Source of the DNA: Hydrangea macrophylla
Lineage: Eukaryota > Streptophyta > Magnoliopsida > Cornales > Hydrangeaceae
Direction: 5' to 3'
DNA: 64,000 nt
Assembly: GCA_033977485.1 (NCBI GenBank)
Contig: CM066992.1
Location: 104,953,450 to 105,017,449 of the forward strand
The notes beneath the pieces are model-generated. The model did not search any database. It saw only the letters and a list, made by a program, of their open reading frames with translations, and had not been told where the DNA came from. The translations under genes were made by a program, and so were the position numbers. Of this stretch, positions 11,318-22,332 are shown piece after piece (positions within the stretch are counted from its first letter, which is position 1; every line of letters starts with the position of its first letter).

Positions 11318-11784
11318 TGTACAAACTAATCTATCCATAATTTTTTTACGGAAATTTTGTATTACAAATTTTTTTTATTGATTTTTATCAATTTCACTTT
11401 GATATTTATGCGGCAGTGCGTGTCTAGCTTTAAGTGAATGAAATTGTTTAAAAGATTATAAGATATTAGCATGTGGTTAAAAAGATTATAAGATATTATC
11501 GTATTATTATAAATTTTAAGTGTATCAGATTGTTTAAAAGATTAAAAGTAATTATTTATGGGATAAATTAGTTTGTACCAAAAATCATATAAAATTATAC
11601 TATTTTTACCCCAAAAAAAACCGGTGGGGCCGCTATCCCAAAACCCCCGTATAAGCTTCTGGTTCCATTGAACTACACCCCTGGGTCTATGGACACATAG
11701 GGTCATTTTGGGGTATAAATAATGTGATATTCTCATTGTGCCCTTGCTTATTTTGTAATTGGGTGTACCAGCCTGACTTCGTCA

Positions 11785-13105
11785 CCCTGTACTAGGATGC
11801 ACTTATGGCTGGCCTTCGTCTTCCACTACACCCTGTCGCCCGGGACGTCCTGATCTACCTCGGGATTATTCCCGGGCAGTTAGCTCCTAATGGGTGGAGA
11901 TTCTTGATGGGGTCCATCTTTCTGTGGCCCCAGGTCTTCGGATATGAACTCACCCTCCAGGAGTTTTTATGGGCCCACCGACCGTTCCCTGTGCACCGGG
12001 AGGTCGGGTTCTTTTCTTTTTCTGCCCGGCGGGGTAGGAAGATCATTGTCAACTGCCCAAGTAACAACAAGGGGTGGAAGAACAAGTTCTTCCAAGTATC
12101 CACCCTTCGTCTCTGCGACTGGGCCCTAGGGAGCCAGCTGAGGACTTCCTTCGCGGGGGAGTTGAGGGGTAAGACCACCCGGTATGCTTCTTTTTATTTT
12201 TCTTTACTTTAGGAGGTTATCAATCTGCTAACTGTTTTCATGTTTTTGTTTGCAGCTGGGTCGACCAATCCTCCAAGGATCCCCGAGGTGTGCCAGGCCA
12301 GGATCTTGGGTTTGGCGGAACTGCCTACTAACATCTGGAACGTGCTGTCCCGGACGGGTGATTTCGCCGAGTCCTACTCTCTGGAAGAGCCCATTCAAGC
12401 TCCCACCCTCTCTCCAATCATCCCTGGGGAGTGCTTGGGTTGACTTCCCTTCTTGTTATGCTTCCGCTGTCTTTCATGGCTACGGACCATGTATTTTCCT
12501 TGGTAGAAATGGCCCCAAAGAGGAATTTGGAGCAGTTGAGGGAAAGGTAGGCCGCTACTGCTGTCGCCCGGTTAGCAATGGCATAGGGAAAAAGGCCTAC
12601 CGCAGAGGCTTCGGGTGATGAACGACCCCTGAGGCCGATCCGTCGCGGGACGTCCAACCGTCCGGAACCCGTGGGGATGTCAGCTCCCCACGTGGTAGCT
12701 GTGGAGGAAACAATTCCCCGGATGGACGTGTCGTCCGAGTTACCGATTGGGAGACCTGCTGAAGTCATGGAGAGGGTGAAGTCTGCCCTCGTCCCTAGCC
12801 AGGTGGAAGCATGCGTCAGTCTGTCTCCCGAGGACTTTCAAGGGTGGCTCTACAGCCTCTCTCATCTGGTAAGCTCTTCTGTCTTGTGCTTATCTACTAT
12901 ATATTTATTTATTATTTTTTTGTACTGTTGACTGACCAGTCTCCTACCCTTCACTGGAGGTTAGCTGTATGGCCGCCAGATCTGAGTCCCTCCTCTCTTA
13001 TTTTGCCGGGAAGGCCAACACTGCCGAAGCTGCCTTGACCAAGGAGCGGGCGGAGTTACATGCCGGGAAGACTGCCCTATCCATGGAGCAGGACAAAACC
13101 TAGGC
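11785..13105 (+). pseudogene. Fragment of a putative gypsy-type transposon protein (PF04195-like)
   Basis: The 11805-12212 frame encodes AGLRLPLHPVARDVLIYLG followed by QLAPNGWRFLMGSIFLW, the pattern of the plant 'putative gypsy type transposon' domain (Transposase_28). A second block starts after an acceptor-like TTTTTGTTTGCAG near 12255 and reads ARILGLAELPTNIWNVL. Later pieces include a coiled-coil-like KANTAEAALTKERAELHAG around 13013-13070. Frames are broken by stops. It is noticeably richer in GC than its surroundings and replaces part of the Mutator arm. It has no start or end of its own, so it is scored as a captured or inserted fragment. Confidence 0.55.
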
Positions 13106-13365
13106 CCTAGCCCTGAGCCTTGGTATTTGCAATTTACCCATATATATATATACACACACACAATCAGGCTCTTAAGTGAATAGGGTTGTCACGACCCATC
13201 CCACTACGTGCAGGAATAGGACACGTGGCACGCCACCAAGGCTCATCTAATTCCATTTAATTAAAAATAGCAGCGGAAAATATAAGTAAAATCCATTAAA
13301 ATCAGAGTTATAAAAAGTTTTGCCCAAATGGAAAATTCCAAAAGAATTCAGTTTTGAAACAAAGG

Positions 13366-13660
13366 TCCAGTCGACTGTCAAGGGTCCGGTCGACTGGAGA
13401 CCTGAAACAGAAAGTAAGAAAAGTCCAAAGGCCCTGTCCAGTCGACGGTGTCAGGGACTCAGTCGATTGGGTCCCTAATTTTTCAGTCAACTGGTGCCTT
13501 GTCCAGTCTACTGGACACTATGCATGCAAAATGTGGTGTTTTCGTGCAGAAATCAGTCGACTGATAACCCATCCACTCGCCTGAAGCCCTCGAAAACTGA
13601 AAGAAAACTCAAGAACACAGAGGTCCAGTTGACTGAAATACGGACCAGTCGACTGATTCC
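13366..13660. repeat. AGTCGACT palindrome cluster in the 3' LTR
   Basis: Many copies of the palindromic core GTCGAC in forms such as CCAGTCGACTGG, several decayed by C-to-T change. The same cluster occurs at 29255-29530 in the 5' LTR and at 36660-36915 in the solo LTR, so it is a built-in part of this LTR family. Confidence 0.85.
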
Positions 13661-14884
13661 TATAAAAAAAATGCCCAAATCTGCAGCATTCTAAATCAAG
13701 GGTCTCACAACCAATTCCCAACCTCAACATGATTATAAATCACGATTCAGAACATATAAACAAACGTGTTTACTAAGGATTACAAGTATTAATCCAACCA
13801 ATAACAAGATTTGATTACAACATGCTACTACTTCCAATTCTTATTACAAGTTGGAAAGAAAACAAAAGTATAAACAAGAGTGTTCCCCCGACATTCCTGG
13901 GCCTCACACCTCACGCTTCTTCTTTCCTCGCTTCTTATCACCTGCAATGGAGTAAATCTCCACTGCTCAGCTATATGTTGAGTGTACAATTCTACATGTA
14001 TGCTTATATGACAATTCATGGTTTAAAACATCCAAAACACATAGAAATAGTCTTTAGGGTGAGTGGTACGCGTCCATCCGGTAAAAGAAACCGATGTCGT
14101 GGAAGGCATACCTCTCCCACGCATCCCGAACAGTGGTTGGGCCTTCCTCCATACCAGCTACCGAGTCTTGGTTGGGCATTCCTTTATACCAAACACCACC
14201 ACAATCAATATCACAATCCTCAAGGTTTGAGGAGCTTACCCCCGGATGAATTTGCACCAAACTCCCCTTTGACCCAAATAGACTGTCACGCCCCGACGTA
14301 GCATAATACAGGAAAGCATTTAATTTCCTTTATGGACTCGTAGGTCGTGACAAGTGAGTATGACCAATTGTCCCTGCAACAAAATAACTTAACAGCATTT
14401 CTAAAAGAAAGGATTCTAATACATATAAGTTCTGAAATTAAAACTTACTAACTATTACAACAGTCATAAACTTAGGCACAAAACGCCTTATTCGAAAGTC
14501 TAAAACTAGTTTATTACAACCCAAATTTAAAAGACATAGGAAATATAAAGCAGCCTCCTGGAAAGTTTCCCTGCCTCTAACTAGCATAGTCGAAATACCC
14601 TGGCTGCTCCTGACCCTGAAAATCTGGACATACAGTCCAGGACGCATCAACGCCGTCAGCTTATGCAAGCTGGTGAGCAAAATAAACAAGTGCTCGCAAT
14701 GTATATATAAGCATATGAAAAACTGTACAATATGAACTGATAGAACAATAGATTCAAGGTTCCAACTTCAACAAAAGTCACGGGGGAATATAATAAGCAA
14801 TAAATACGTAATCGCACATGAATCATGTAACATCTTATCTTACCAATTCTTTTCTTTCAATAGCTCAATTCAACTAACACATCA

Positions 14885-15252
14885 CCTCAGATACCAGGAG
14901 TAATAACCGCTCAGTACCTAGATCGTACAACACATCGTCGTCTTGGATACCAGGAATAATATCCGATTGATATCCAAGTCACACACCACTCTATCCCCTC
15001 AGATACCAGGAATAATATCCGATCGATATCTGGGCCGATCTCAATAAACCATCGCTCCGAATATCAGGAATACTATCCGCTCAATATCCGAAATGCGCGC
15101 CTTAGATACCAGGAATACTATCCGATCGATATCTAAGTCGTACACAACACTATCACCATCGCTTCGGATATCAGGAATACTATCCGATCAATATCCAAAG
15201 ATGCACACCTTAGATACCAGGATTACTATCCGATCGATATCTAAGTCGCACA
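14885..15252. repeat. Tandem GATACCAGGAATACTATCC repeats
   Basis: Seven copies, spaced about 45-60 bp, of a unit with core ATACCAGGAATACTATCCGA followed by TCGATATC. Each unit contains inverted GGATA/TATCC words and could form a small hairpin. The array sits in the solo LTR. Confidence 0.85.
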
Positions 15253-15540
15253 CCAGACCGCCACACTTTACCCTTTTCACGCTTTTTCACACACATGTAT
15301 GTTGACACAACCTCGACCCTAATATGTATGTCAATGTCCACAGTTTGTAACAACAATTATTAATCTCAAAGTTAAATATTCGTTCAACATAGATCTCGGT
15401 CTTAAATGTTCTAATAAGTTTAATTTCTAACAGTGAGCCTTTTAAACATTATATTTGTCAAACAGTTCTTTAAAAACTTTCAAAACCTTTTCCAAACAGT
15501 CCCTCACATAAAAAAAATACAGAAACTGCTCAAACTGCCT

Positions 15541-15738
15541 GGTCGCGCGAGCGGGTCGCGCGCGCGAAGGGGGAGAACGGGTCGCGCGAGCGGATCGCGC
15601 GCGCGAAGGGGCAGAACAGGTCGCGCGAGCGAAGGGGCAGCGGGTGTCGCGCGAGCGAGTCGCGCGCGCGAAGGGGGGGAATGGTCCGCGCGAACGGGCC
15701 GCGCGAGCGAGCCTCGCGCGAGCGGGTCGCGCGCGCGA
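15541..15738. repeat. CpG-dense GCGCGAGCGGGTCGCGCG array
   Basis: About 200 bp made almost wholly of GCGCGAGCGGGTCGCGCGCG-like words plus AAGGGGCAGAACGG spacers, in an otherwise AT-rich LTR. Long open frames on both strands across it (RAS/GSRARRGRTG repeats) are a by-product of missing stop codons and are not called as genes. Confidence 0.9.
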
Positions 15739-16294
15739 GTTCTTGTAGTTTCATCATCTTCCTCGTTTTTCCCCTGTTTTCAATTTCAAACTGTGTTTTT
15801 ACCCATTTTCAGATTCTGTTTCAAACATGTCGTGCAGTATATGGATCTCTTCGGTTTTTCACGTAGATTACGAATATGAAATCAATTTTAACTAATACCG
15901 ATTGTATCTCTAGCTATTTGCGATTAAAGTAAGGGTGTCAAAACTTTAAATTAACGGTACGTCGCGATACGGATGAATTATTGCGTAGGATTCGAACCAC
16001 AGCTTATTGGGGCTAAGATCTTTCATTCCCAATTTACAGAATTGATTTTGGTTAACTTTTACAAAACTCCATTTTTAAGCTCCCATGGTGTATCTATATA
16101 TATATACATATATACACCCATATATGAACTGAAATATACATATATAAACATGGCGAGTGAGTTTAAATTACTCACTGAGGGCAATTATACAGAGAATTGA
16201 GACTGAGAGTTTTCCGCCGAAGTTTCCGTCGTTCAATCTCTACTTCTCCGTTCTTGATTTGATCTTGAGATATATATATATATATATATATATA

Positions 16295-16468
16295 GAGCAA
16301 TGCTAGGGGCACAAACAAACCCACAACTTTTTGGACACAACCTAAATAATGTGTCTATCTCTCTCATGTGTCACTGTGGGGTCCAGTGACATCACAGGAG
16401 AGAGATAGACACATTATTTAGGTTGTGTCCAAAAGGTTGTGGATTTGTTTGTGTCCCAATCTTTACTC
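16295..16468. mobile_element. Mutator-type MITE, GAGYAAT-GGGRCAC family, copy 1
   Basis: Terminal inverted repeats GAGCAATGCTAGGGGCAC and the inverse of GTGTCCCAATCTTTACTC bound 174 bp. The centre is palindromic around GTGTCTATCTCTCTC and its inverse. It is flanked by AT repeats, so the duplication cannot be judged here. Copies at 40162-40333 and 42925-43087 have clear 9-bp duplications. Confidence 0.75.
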
Positions 16469-18767
16469 ATATATATATATAACTATGTATGTATGTGACT
16501 GAATATATGTATATATATAATCTGTATGTGTGTTATGTGTGTGTGTGTTCTTGAGAGAGTTGAGAGATTTGAGAGAGTTGAGAGATGCAGAGAGTGGGAG
16601 AGGAGAGACTGTGAGATTGAGAGAGAGAGACACTGATACATATATATAGCTAGAGAAATTTGGGCTCCAAGCAATAGGCGGATATCGCCCGGTGAGGTTG
16701 AGCTCACGTGCTCCCTCACCCAAGACGCGGTATAGACGCAGATTTAAAACATAAACTGGTATTTTTCGGGTAAAATAAAATACAGAAAATTATATTAATG
16801 TAGGAATTAAATCCCGGGTTTATACAAAAATATAAATATTGATTTTTGAAACCATAGAAAGTATTTTCTATATTTAAGAAAATTACAGTTTGATTCCCAA
16901 ATAAATATTACAAAGAGAAATTAAATCAAATACTCATGGAATTGAAATGCAGTATTTATTTATTAATGAAACAGAAATACAGGGTGTTACATAGACATAT
17001 AACATGCTCACATAAACAGTTTTAGTTTCACGTGCATAATTAACGGGCCTAATTAACACATGAATTTTACCCGGATCGAAAATATCAAAGTCGATATTTA
17101 AAACATGAAATTTCCATATATTTCATAGATTTAGAATTCATATCTCGTGCGATCTCTCCGAAACTTTGAAGAATCGACTAGAGGCCCGAATAAACGTTGG
17201 ATCTCAAGTTATACGCAAATCCTTCAAGTTTTACTAGATTTTCCCCAAAATTCTAGAAATTAGATTTTCATAAAAGTGAGCCAAACGCGGCCTAAGAGGT
17301 TCCAAAATGTAGGTCTTACATCGAGGAGTTCAAATCTCAAATCTGGATGAAAATTTAACAGACGAACGGTCGTCGATTGGCGTCGTGAAGCTCGTGGCAA
17401 TGAAATCTCCCTATTCTCTCTCCTCCTAAGATATTTTATAAAGTTTGACAAATGAAATTCCAAGCTCACCTATTTATAGGTATGGCTTTCGGAAATTCCG
17501 TTTACCTCCCCGCGAGTTTCCAAACCTTCTAATTACCTCCTGAAACGTCTTAAACGTCTACTTTACTATTTCACGAGTCAAAATTAAAATTTATAAAAGT
17601 TTCCATCTAAGTTCCGTTTAGGTCCAAAATAAGGATCCAAAACTAAGTTCCGTGGAATCTCTATACCACCTAACTTTTTAAGCACGTAGCACTCACGTTC
17701 TCACCATAGTATTCAAAATGACATCTAACAATATAAAAACTACTAGAAATTATACTACACAGGTATAATTTACTATTCATAACATACCAAATAACTCAAA
17801 TAATATTAAAATCACCACTACAAGGAAAAAGGCTTTTTATGTCACTTAAAAAGTGACATAAATATGTATTTATGTCACTTTTTTTTTCAGTAGAAAGTGA
17901 CATAAATGGAGGCGACATAAATGTTTTAAAAGTGACATAAATATTTTCGAAAAAGTGACATAAATGTTTCATAAAACCAACACATTTGTTAATAAAAAGT
18001 GACATAAATACTTAAAAGTGACATAAATACCATTTTATTTATGTCACTTTTAAACTAAAGTGACATAAAAGTAGAAAAGTGACATAAATACCAAACAAAA
18101 TTATTACATCAAAGTCTAAAAAGTGACATAAATACTTAAAAGTGACATAAATACCATTTTATTTATGTCACTTTTAACATAAAGTGACATAAAAGTAGAA
18201 AAGTGACATAAATACCAAACAAAATCAAAACATCAAAGTCTAAAAAGTGACATAAATACAATTTTATCTATGTCACTTTTAACATAAAGTGACATAAAAG
18301 TTAAAAAGTGACATAAATACCAAACAAAATTATTACATAAAAAGCCTTAAAGTGACATAAAAACAGTAAAAATGACATAAATACCACCCTGTACAAACAA
18401 TATATACCACCCTGTACATATATAGAATGCCATGCACCCTGTACAAAATTAAATCCAACTCAATATATAATCTATTTCAACGACTAAATTTCATCGATTC
18501 ATCACAATATCAACCAATTAATTGGGATGAACAAAAAGTATACAATCGATACGAGTCTAGTGCAAAACTAATAACATATACATATTATTTACATATTCAT
18601 CAAAAAGTACTAATAAAACCACGAAAGCAACAAAAAAGAATTAGTCCAACCAAAAAAGTGGTTTGTTTGTTAGAACCTTCCATCAAATTGTGAAACTTTG
18701 TACCTACAAAAAAGATAAAGTTTTCATTAATTAGTTGTATATAAAATAATAAAAGAGTAAAACTATG

Positions 18768-19625
18768 TTTGGTTAAGCGGTTTACTGATTCACTACTCAA
18801 AACCTCAATAACTAAGCTTTTTCAAGCATAAGTGTCTAAAGAGTCACTTATTCGCATTTTTTGTGAATCGTGAATCCGTAAAGCATTCCGTTAGTTCACG
18901 CAAATTTATTTAGGTATGTTTGAGGTGAGAGAAAAGTTTCGTGGCCTTTGGTTAAGCGGTTTAGCGATTCACTACTCAAAACCTCAATAACTAAGCTTTT
19001 TCAACCATAAGTGTCTAAAGAATAATTTTTCCGCATTTTTTGTGAACCGTGAATCCGTAAAGCATTTCGTTAGTTCACGCAAGTTTATTTAGGTATGTTT
19101 GAGGTGCAAGAAAGGTTTTGTAGCGTTTGGTTAAGCGGTTTACCGATTCACTACTCAAAACCTCAACTAAGCTTTTTCAAGCCGGAGTGTCTAAAGAGTC
19201 ACTTTTTCGCATTTTTTGTGAATCGTGAATCCGTAAAGCATTCCGTTAGTTCACGCAAGTTTATTTAGGTATGTTTGAGGTGCGAGAAAGGTTTCGTGGC
19301 GTTTGGTTAAGCGGTTTACGGATTCACTACTCAAAACCTCAATAACTAAGCTTTTTCAAGCATAAGTGTTTAAAGAGTCACTTTTTTGCATTTTTTGTGA
19401 ACCGTGAATCCGTAACGCATTCCGTTAGTTCACGCAAGTTTATTTAGGTATGTTTGAGGTGCGAGAAAGGTTTCATGGCGTTTGGTTAAGCGGTTTACGG
19501 ATTCACTACTCAAAACCTCAATAATTAAGGTTTTTCAAGCCTAAGTGTCTAAATAGTCACTTTTTTGCATTTTTTTGTGAATCGTGAATCCGTAAAGCAT
19601 TCCGTTAGTTCACGCTAGTTTCTCT
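18768..19625. repeat. Five-copy 178-bp tandem repeat inside the CACTA element
   Basis: Copies begin (GTTTGGTTAAGCGGTTTA or near) at about 18768, 18946, 19125, 19301 and 19480, so the period is 176-179 bp. Most units hold an inverted pair TTACGGATTCAC...GTGAATCCGTAA able to form a hairpin. Confidence 0.9.
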
Positions 19626-22082
19626 TCACTTAATGATGATCGAATAACATTAAAGTGGGGGAGTATCTTAGCGGTATCACCTTTTTGCATAAATAAACCA
19701 CCCCAAAAGGGACTTAAAATGTGAAATTAAAAACATGAAGAGGAATCATTTAATACATATAAGGGAAAGTTAATTACCAAAAGCAAGAGAAGGAAAAAAT
19801 GGTTGGAGTGAAAGTCACTCTTTGCACAGTCAAAAGGGTACATTCTGGTAAGTGAGCCACCAAAGCTGTCCACTGAAGAAAATTAAAAACAGTTGAGCTA
19901 CAAATGATGAGAACCACCTGCAGCGTCATTTGACTCGCTCCACTGGTCGATCGACTCAGCCTCATTTGCACCAGCTACGTTGCGTGCGGTTGATCCACAT
20001 ATCTCACAGGTTCTACAGTGTACAAAATTTTCAGTGAAGATCAATATAGGTATATAGATATACATAGAGCAGAGTGTGTGCTGGGGTAAAAACCTAATTC
20101 GAATAAAAGTAAAGGAGATAAAAAGGAAAAGAAAATTTTATTCCCTCCTTTTGTTTGGTTTGAAGAGAAGTAGAAAAAGAAGAAAGGGAAGGGAATTAAG
20201 GGGAGGGGAGGGGAGGGGAGGAAGGAGAATGTTGGAGTCAGAAGATAATGCAGAATTTTTTTAGACTTTCTTTCTCTTGTGTGGAGAAGATGAGAGGAGA
20301 AAAGAAAAGAAATAGAAGAGAAGGAAACCTTCCTTTCCCATGTTTGGTATAAGAGAAAGTCGAGGTATATTAAAAAAAAAATTTCTTTTGCCCTTCTCTT
20401 CCCTCATTCCAAACACATCATACCTAATAGGGGGTTAAAGCCAAAAAGATCGGCCGTCGACCATCGTTGTGACCCTTGTAGCATGAAAAAGAAAGAGAAA
20501 GAGCAGAGACGTACCTAGGAGAGCCTCTCCAGTGATCGTTCCCACGTTCTGTACGTGAAGAATGGACTGAGGGAGAGATTATATTCCGTTGAGGTTGGGT
20601 AGTTTTCGAAAGATTAAGGTTTCGAGAAAAGTGAGGTCGCCGTCGGCCCAGAATTTGGGCGGAGAGGTCACCGTTGAAGATGATGAGGGAGATGAGTGAG
20701 AGAGAGATGGAGGATGAAAAAGACGAACTGAGGAATGGAGGCTAGGGTTTGAAACTTTGAAATCAAGAGGCTTGAGAATTTCACATTTTTCACTCAAAAA
20801 TTTATGCCGGTTTTTTTAGATTTGAGCTTTATTTACAAATTTGCCACCGCGTTTTTACTTTTAACCAATTATGTCATTTATTAAAAAAAAAAAAAAGTGA
20901 CATAAACACACTGAATAACCAACATAAATGCTTACTTTGTTATGTCACTTTGTCACAAACCGACATAAATACTTACTGTTTTATGTCACTTTTTAAAAAA
21001 AAATGACAAAAAAAATTCTAAAAGTGACATAAAAAACGAACGCGAAAATTAATTATGTCACTCATATTTTGAGTGACATAAAAACAGTTTAAACTTGGAC
21101 AAATGTGTTATGTGTCTTTCAACTCCGACTTCACAAATGTGTTTCAGAGATAGGTAGAGACTAAATACTTAAAAATTCTCACACTAAAACATGCTCATAA
21201 TGAGAAGAATACACCCTCTTAACTTGGACACAATTGTAGGCACACCCAACCCAAGTTCCCAAACTAAACCTTTTTATAGAGTTTTCAACAACTTTCTTAT
21301 TGGATTATGATTAGGTAACTCAGTCACAACAAAACTCAACAAAAGAAGAAACAGAATAGAATACAAATTTTAACAGTTTTGAATAACCTGGGAGTATACA
21401 GTTGGACTTGGAGGGATTTCTTTTATATAAATTGAATTTCATAACATTCAGCTGCTTGTGTATTTCCTAGAAAACATATCCACGCACAACTTCTTTTTTC
21501 TTTTAAAAATTATTAGCTATGCATCAGATCAAAGATAACATATTTAATGTAATAATTGTCCCCTTGTTAACACAATGGTAAGAGCGGAGATTACGTTTTT
21601 GAGAACTCGTTTCGGATTGCTGTGAGAAAAATAATGTTTTATTGATAGTTACTGTCAAAAAGATATTTTTTCTGTAAAGATATCTAAAAAAAGTTGTTTA
21701 GTGTTTGACATTGTTGTGACCTGTGGGAACAATATTTCTTTTTGGAGAAGCATGTTTAGCAATCTAACCGGAAAAAAAAAATTCTTCATAAAATGACCTA
21801 AAGGACAGTATAACCTACAATTATTGAACAATCATGGTCTTTTTTAAAAATTAAAATGGACTTTTTAGGTAAGTGACAATTTCAATGGAAATGTTGTTAA
21901 AGGTATGGTTCAATTTCTAAGAAGAAGCAACAATATGATGCTTTTCAACTAGAAACTTTTTGACCTTTAAAGTGAAGTTGAGTTTTGAAAATAACAACAA
22001 AAAAAAAGTGAGTTTGCCAAACGGACTCAATTTTTTAACAATTGGTAATAGAATAGAATAAGTTATTCCAAGCGGATTCTAA

Positions 22083-22332
22083 GGCTTAGTTTGGCCCCCA
22101 TGTGGCTTTTAAAAAGGAGCTTATGAAATTTATTACTAAGTTGTTTAATAATTTTATACAAATGACACACTACTCTTCAAAAAGACATCATGAAATCAAA
22201 AGGCAACCTTGATTTTTAAAAGCTCCCCCCAAAAAAGTCCTAAGTTCAATTTTTGAACTATTTATCAAATGAATTAACATGAAATTGTGCTTTAAAAAAG
22301 AAGAAGCACCAAAATAGGGGCCAAACTAAGCC
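22083..22332. mobile_element. Tourist-type MITE inside the CACTA element
   Basis: The ends GGCTTAGTTTGGCCCC and GGGGCCAAACTAAGCC are perfect inverse copies. TAA flanks both sides (22080-22082 and 22333-22335), as for PIF/Harbinger MITEs. 250 bp, non-coding. Confidence 0.85.

Larger units (their letters stand above)
10997..13138. mobile_element. Mutator-like element carrying captured DNA (Pack-MULE-like)
   Basis: The left end starts GGTAAATTGCAAATTTCACC and the right end closes with TTTGCAATTTACC, an inverted pair. Further in, about 140 bases of the left arm (11072-11215) match the inverse of 11630-11766: shared phrases include CCAATTACAAAATAAGCAAG and AGAAGCTTATACGGGGG. Where the right arm should continue outward it is replaced from 11767 to about 13121 by sequence of different, GC-richer composition that encodes a gypsy-type protein fragment. 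Both flanks are AT microsatellite, so a target duplication cannot be judged. Either the element captured the segment or another element inserted into its arm. Confidence 0.6.
14284..16991. mobile_element. Solo LTR of a second family inside the chromovirus 3' LTR
   Basis: The segment starts TGTCACGCCCCGACG and ends GGGTGTTACA. It is flanked by the 5-bp direct repeat TAGAC (14279-14283 and 16992-16996). The intact LTR at 30130-30145 shows the uninterrupted site (CCCAAGTAGACATATAAC). The 2708 bp have no gag/pol, primer site or polypurine tract, fitting a solo LTR left by recombination. Inside are a tandem repeat (14885-15252), a CpG-rich block (15541-15738) and a MITE (16295-16468). A small non-coding LTR derivative is the alternative. 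Confidence 0.85.

Noticed and set aside
13822..14301. 159-codon frame, partly conserved at 29850-30130 and 36235-36453
   Set aside because: Conservation reflects shared LTR sequence; frames differ among copies and no protein domain is visible.
15433..15879. 148-codon Arg/Gly/Ala-rich frame and its mirror on the other strand
   Set aside because: Both are by-products of a CpG-rich repeat with few stop codons inside a solo LTR.
18768..19625. Regular repeats that might suggest a CRISPR-like array
   Set aside because: Units are contiguous 178-bp tandem copies without spacers, inside a plant CACTA element.
21555..21630. Possible second SINE (CACAATGGTAAGAGCGGAG)
   Set aside because: Resembles a tRNA A box, but no B box, tail or target duplication could be found.
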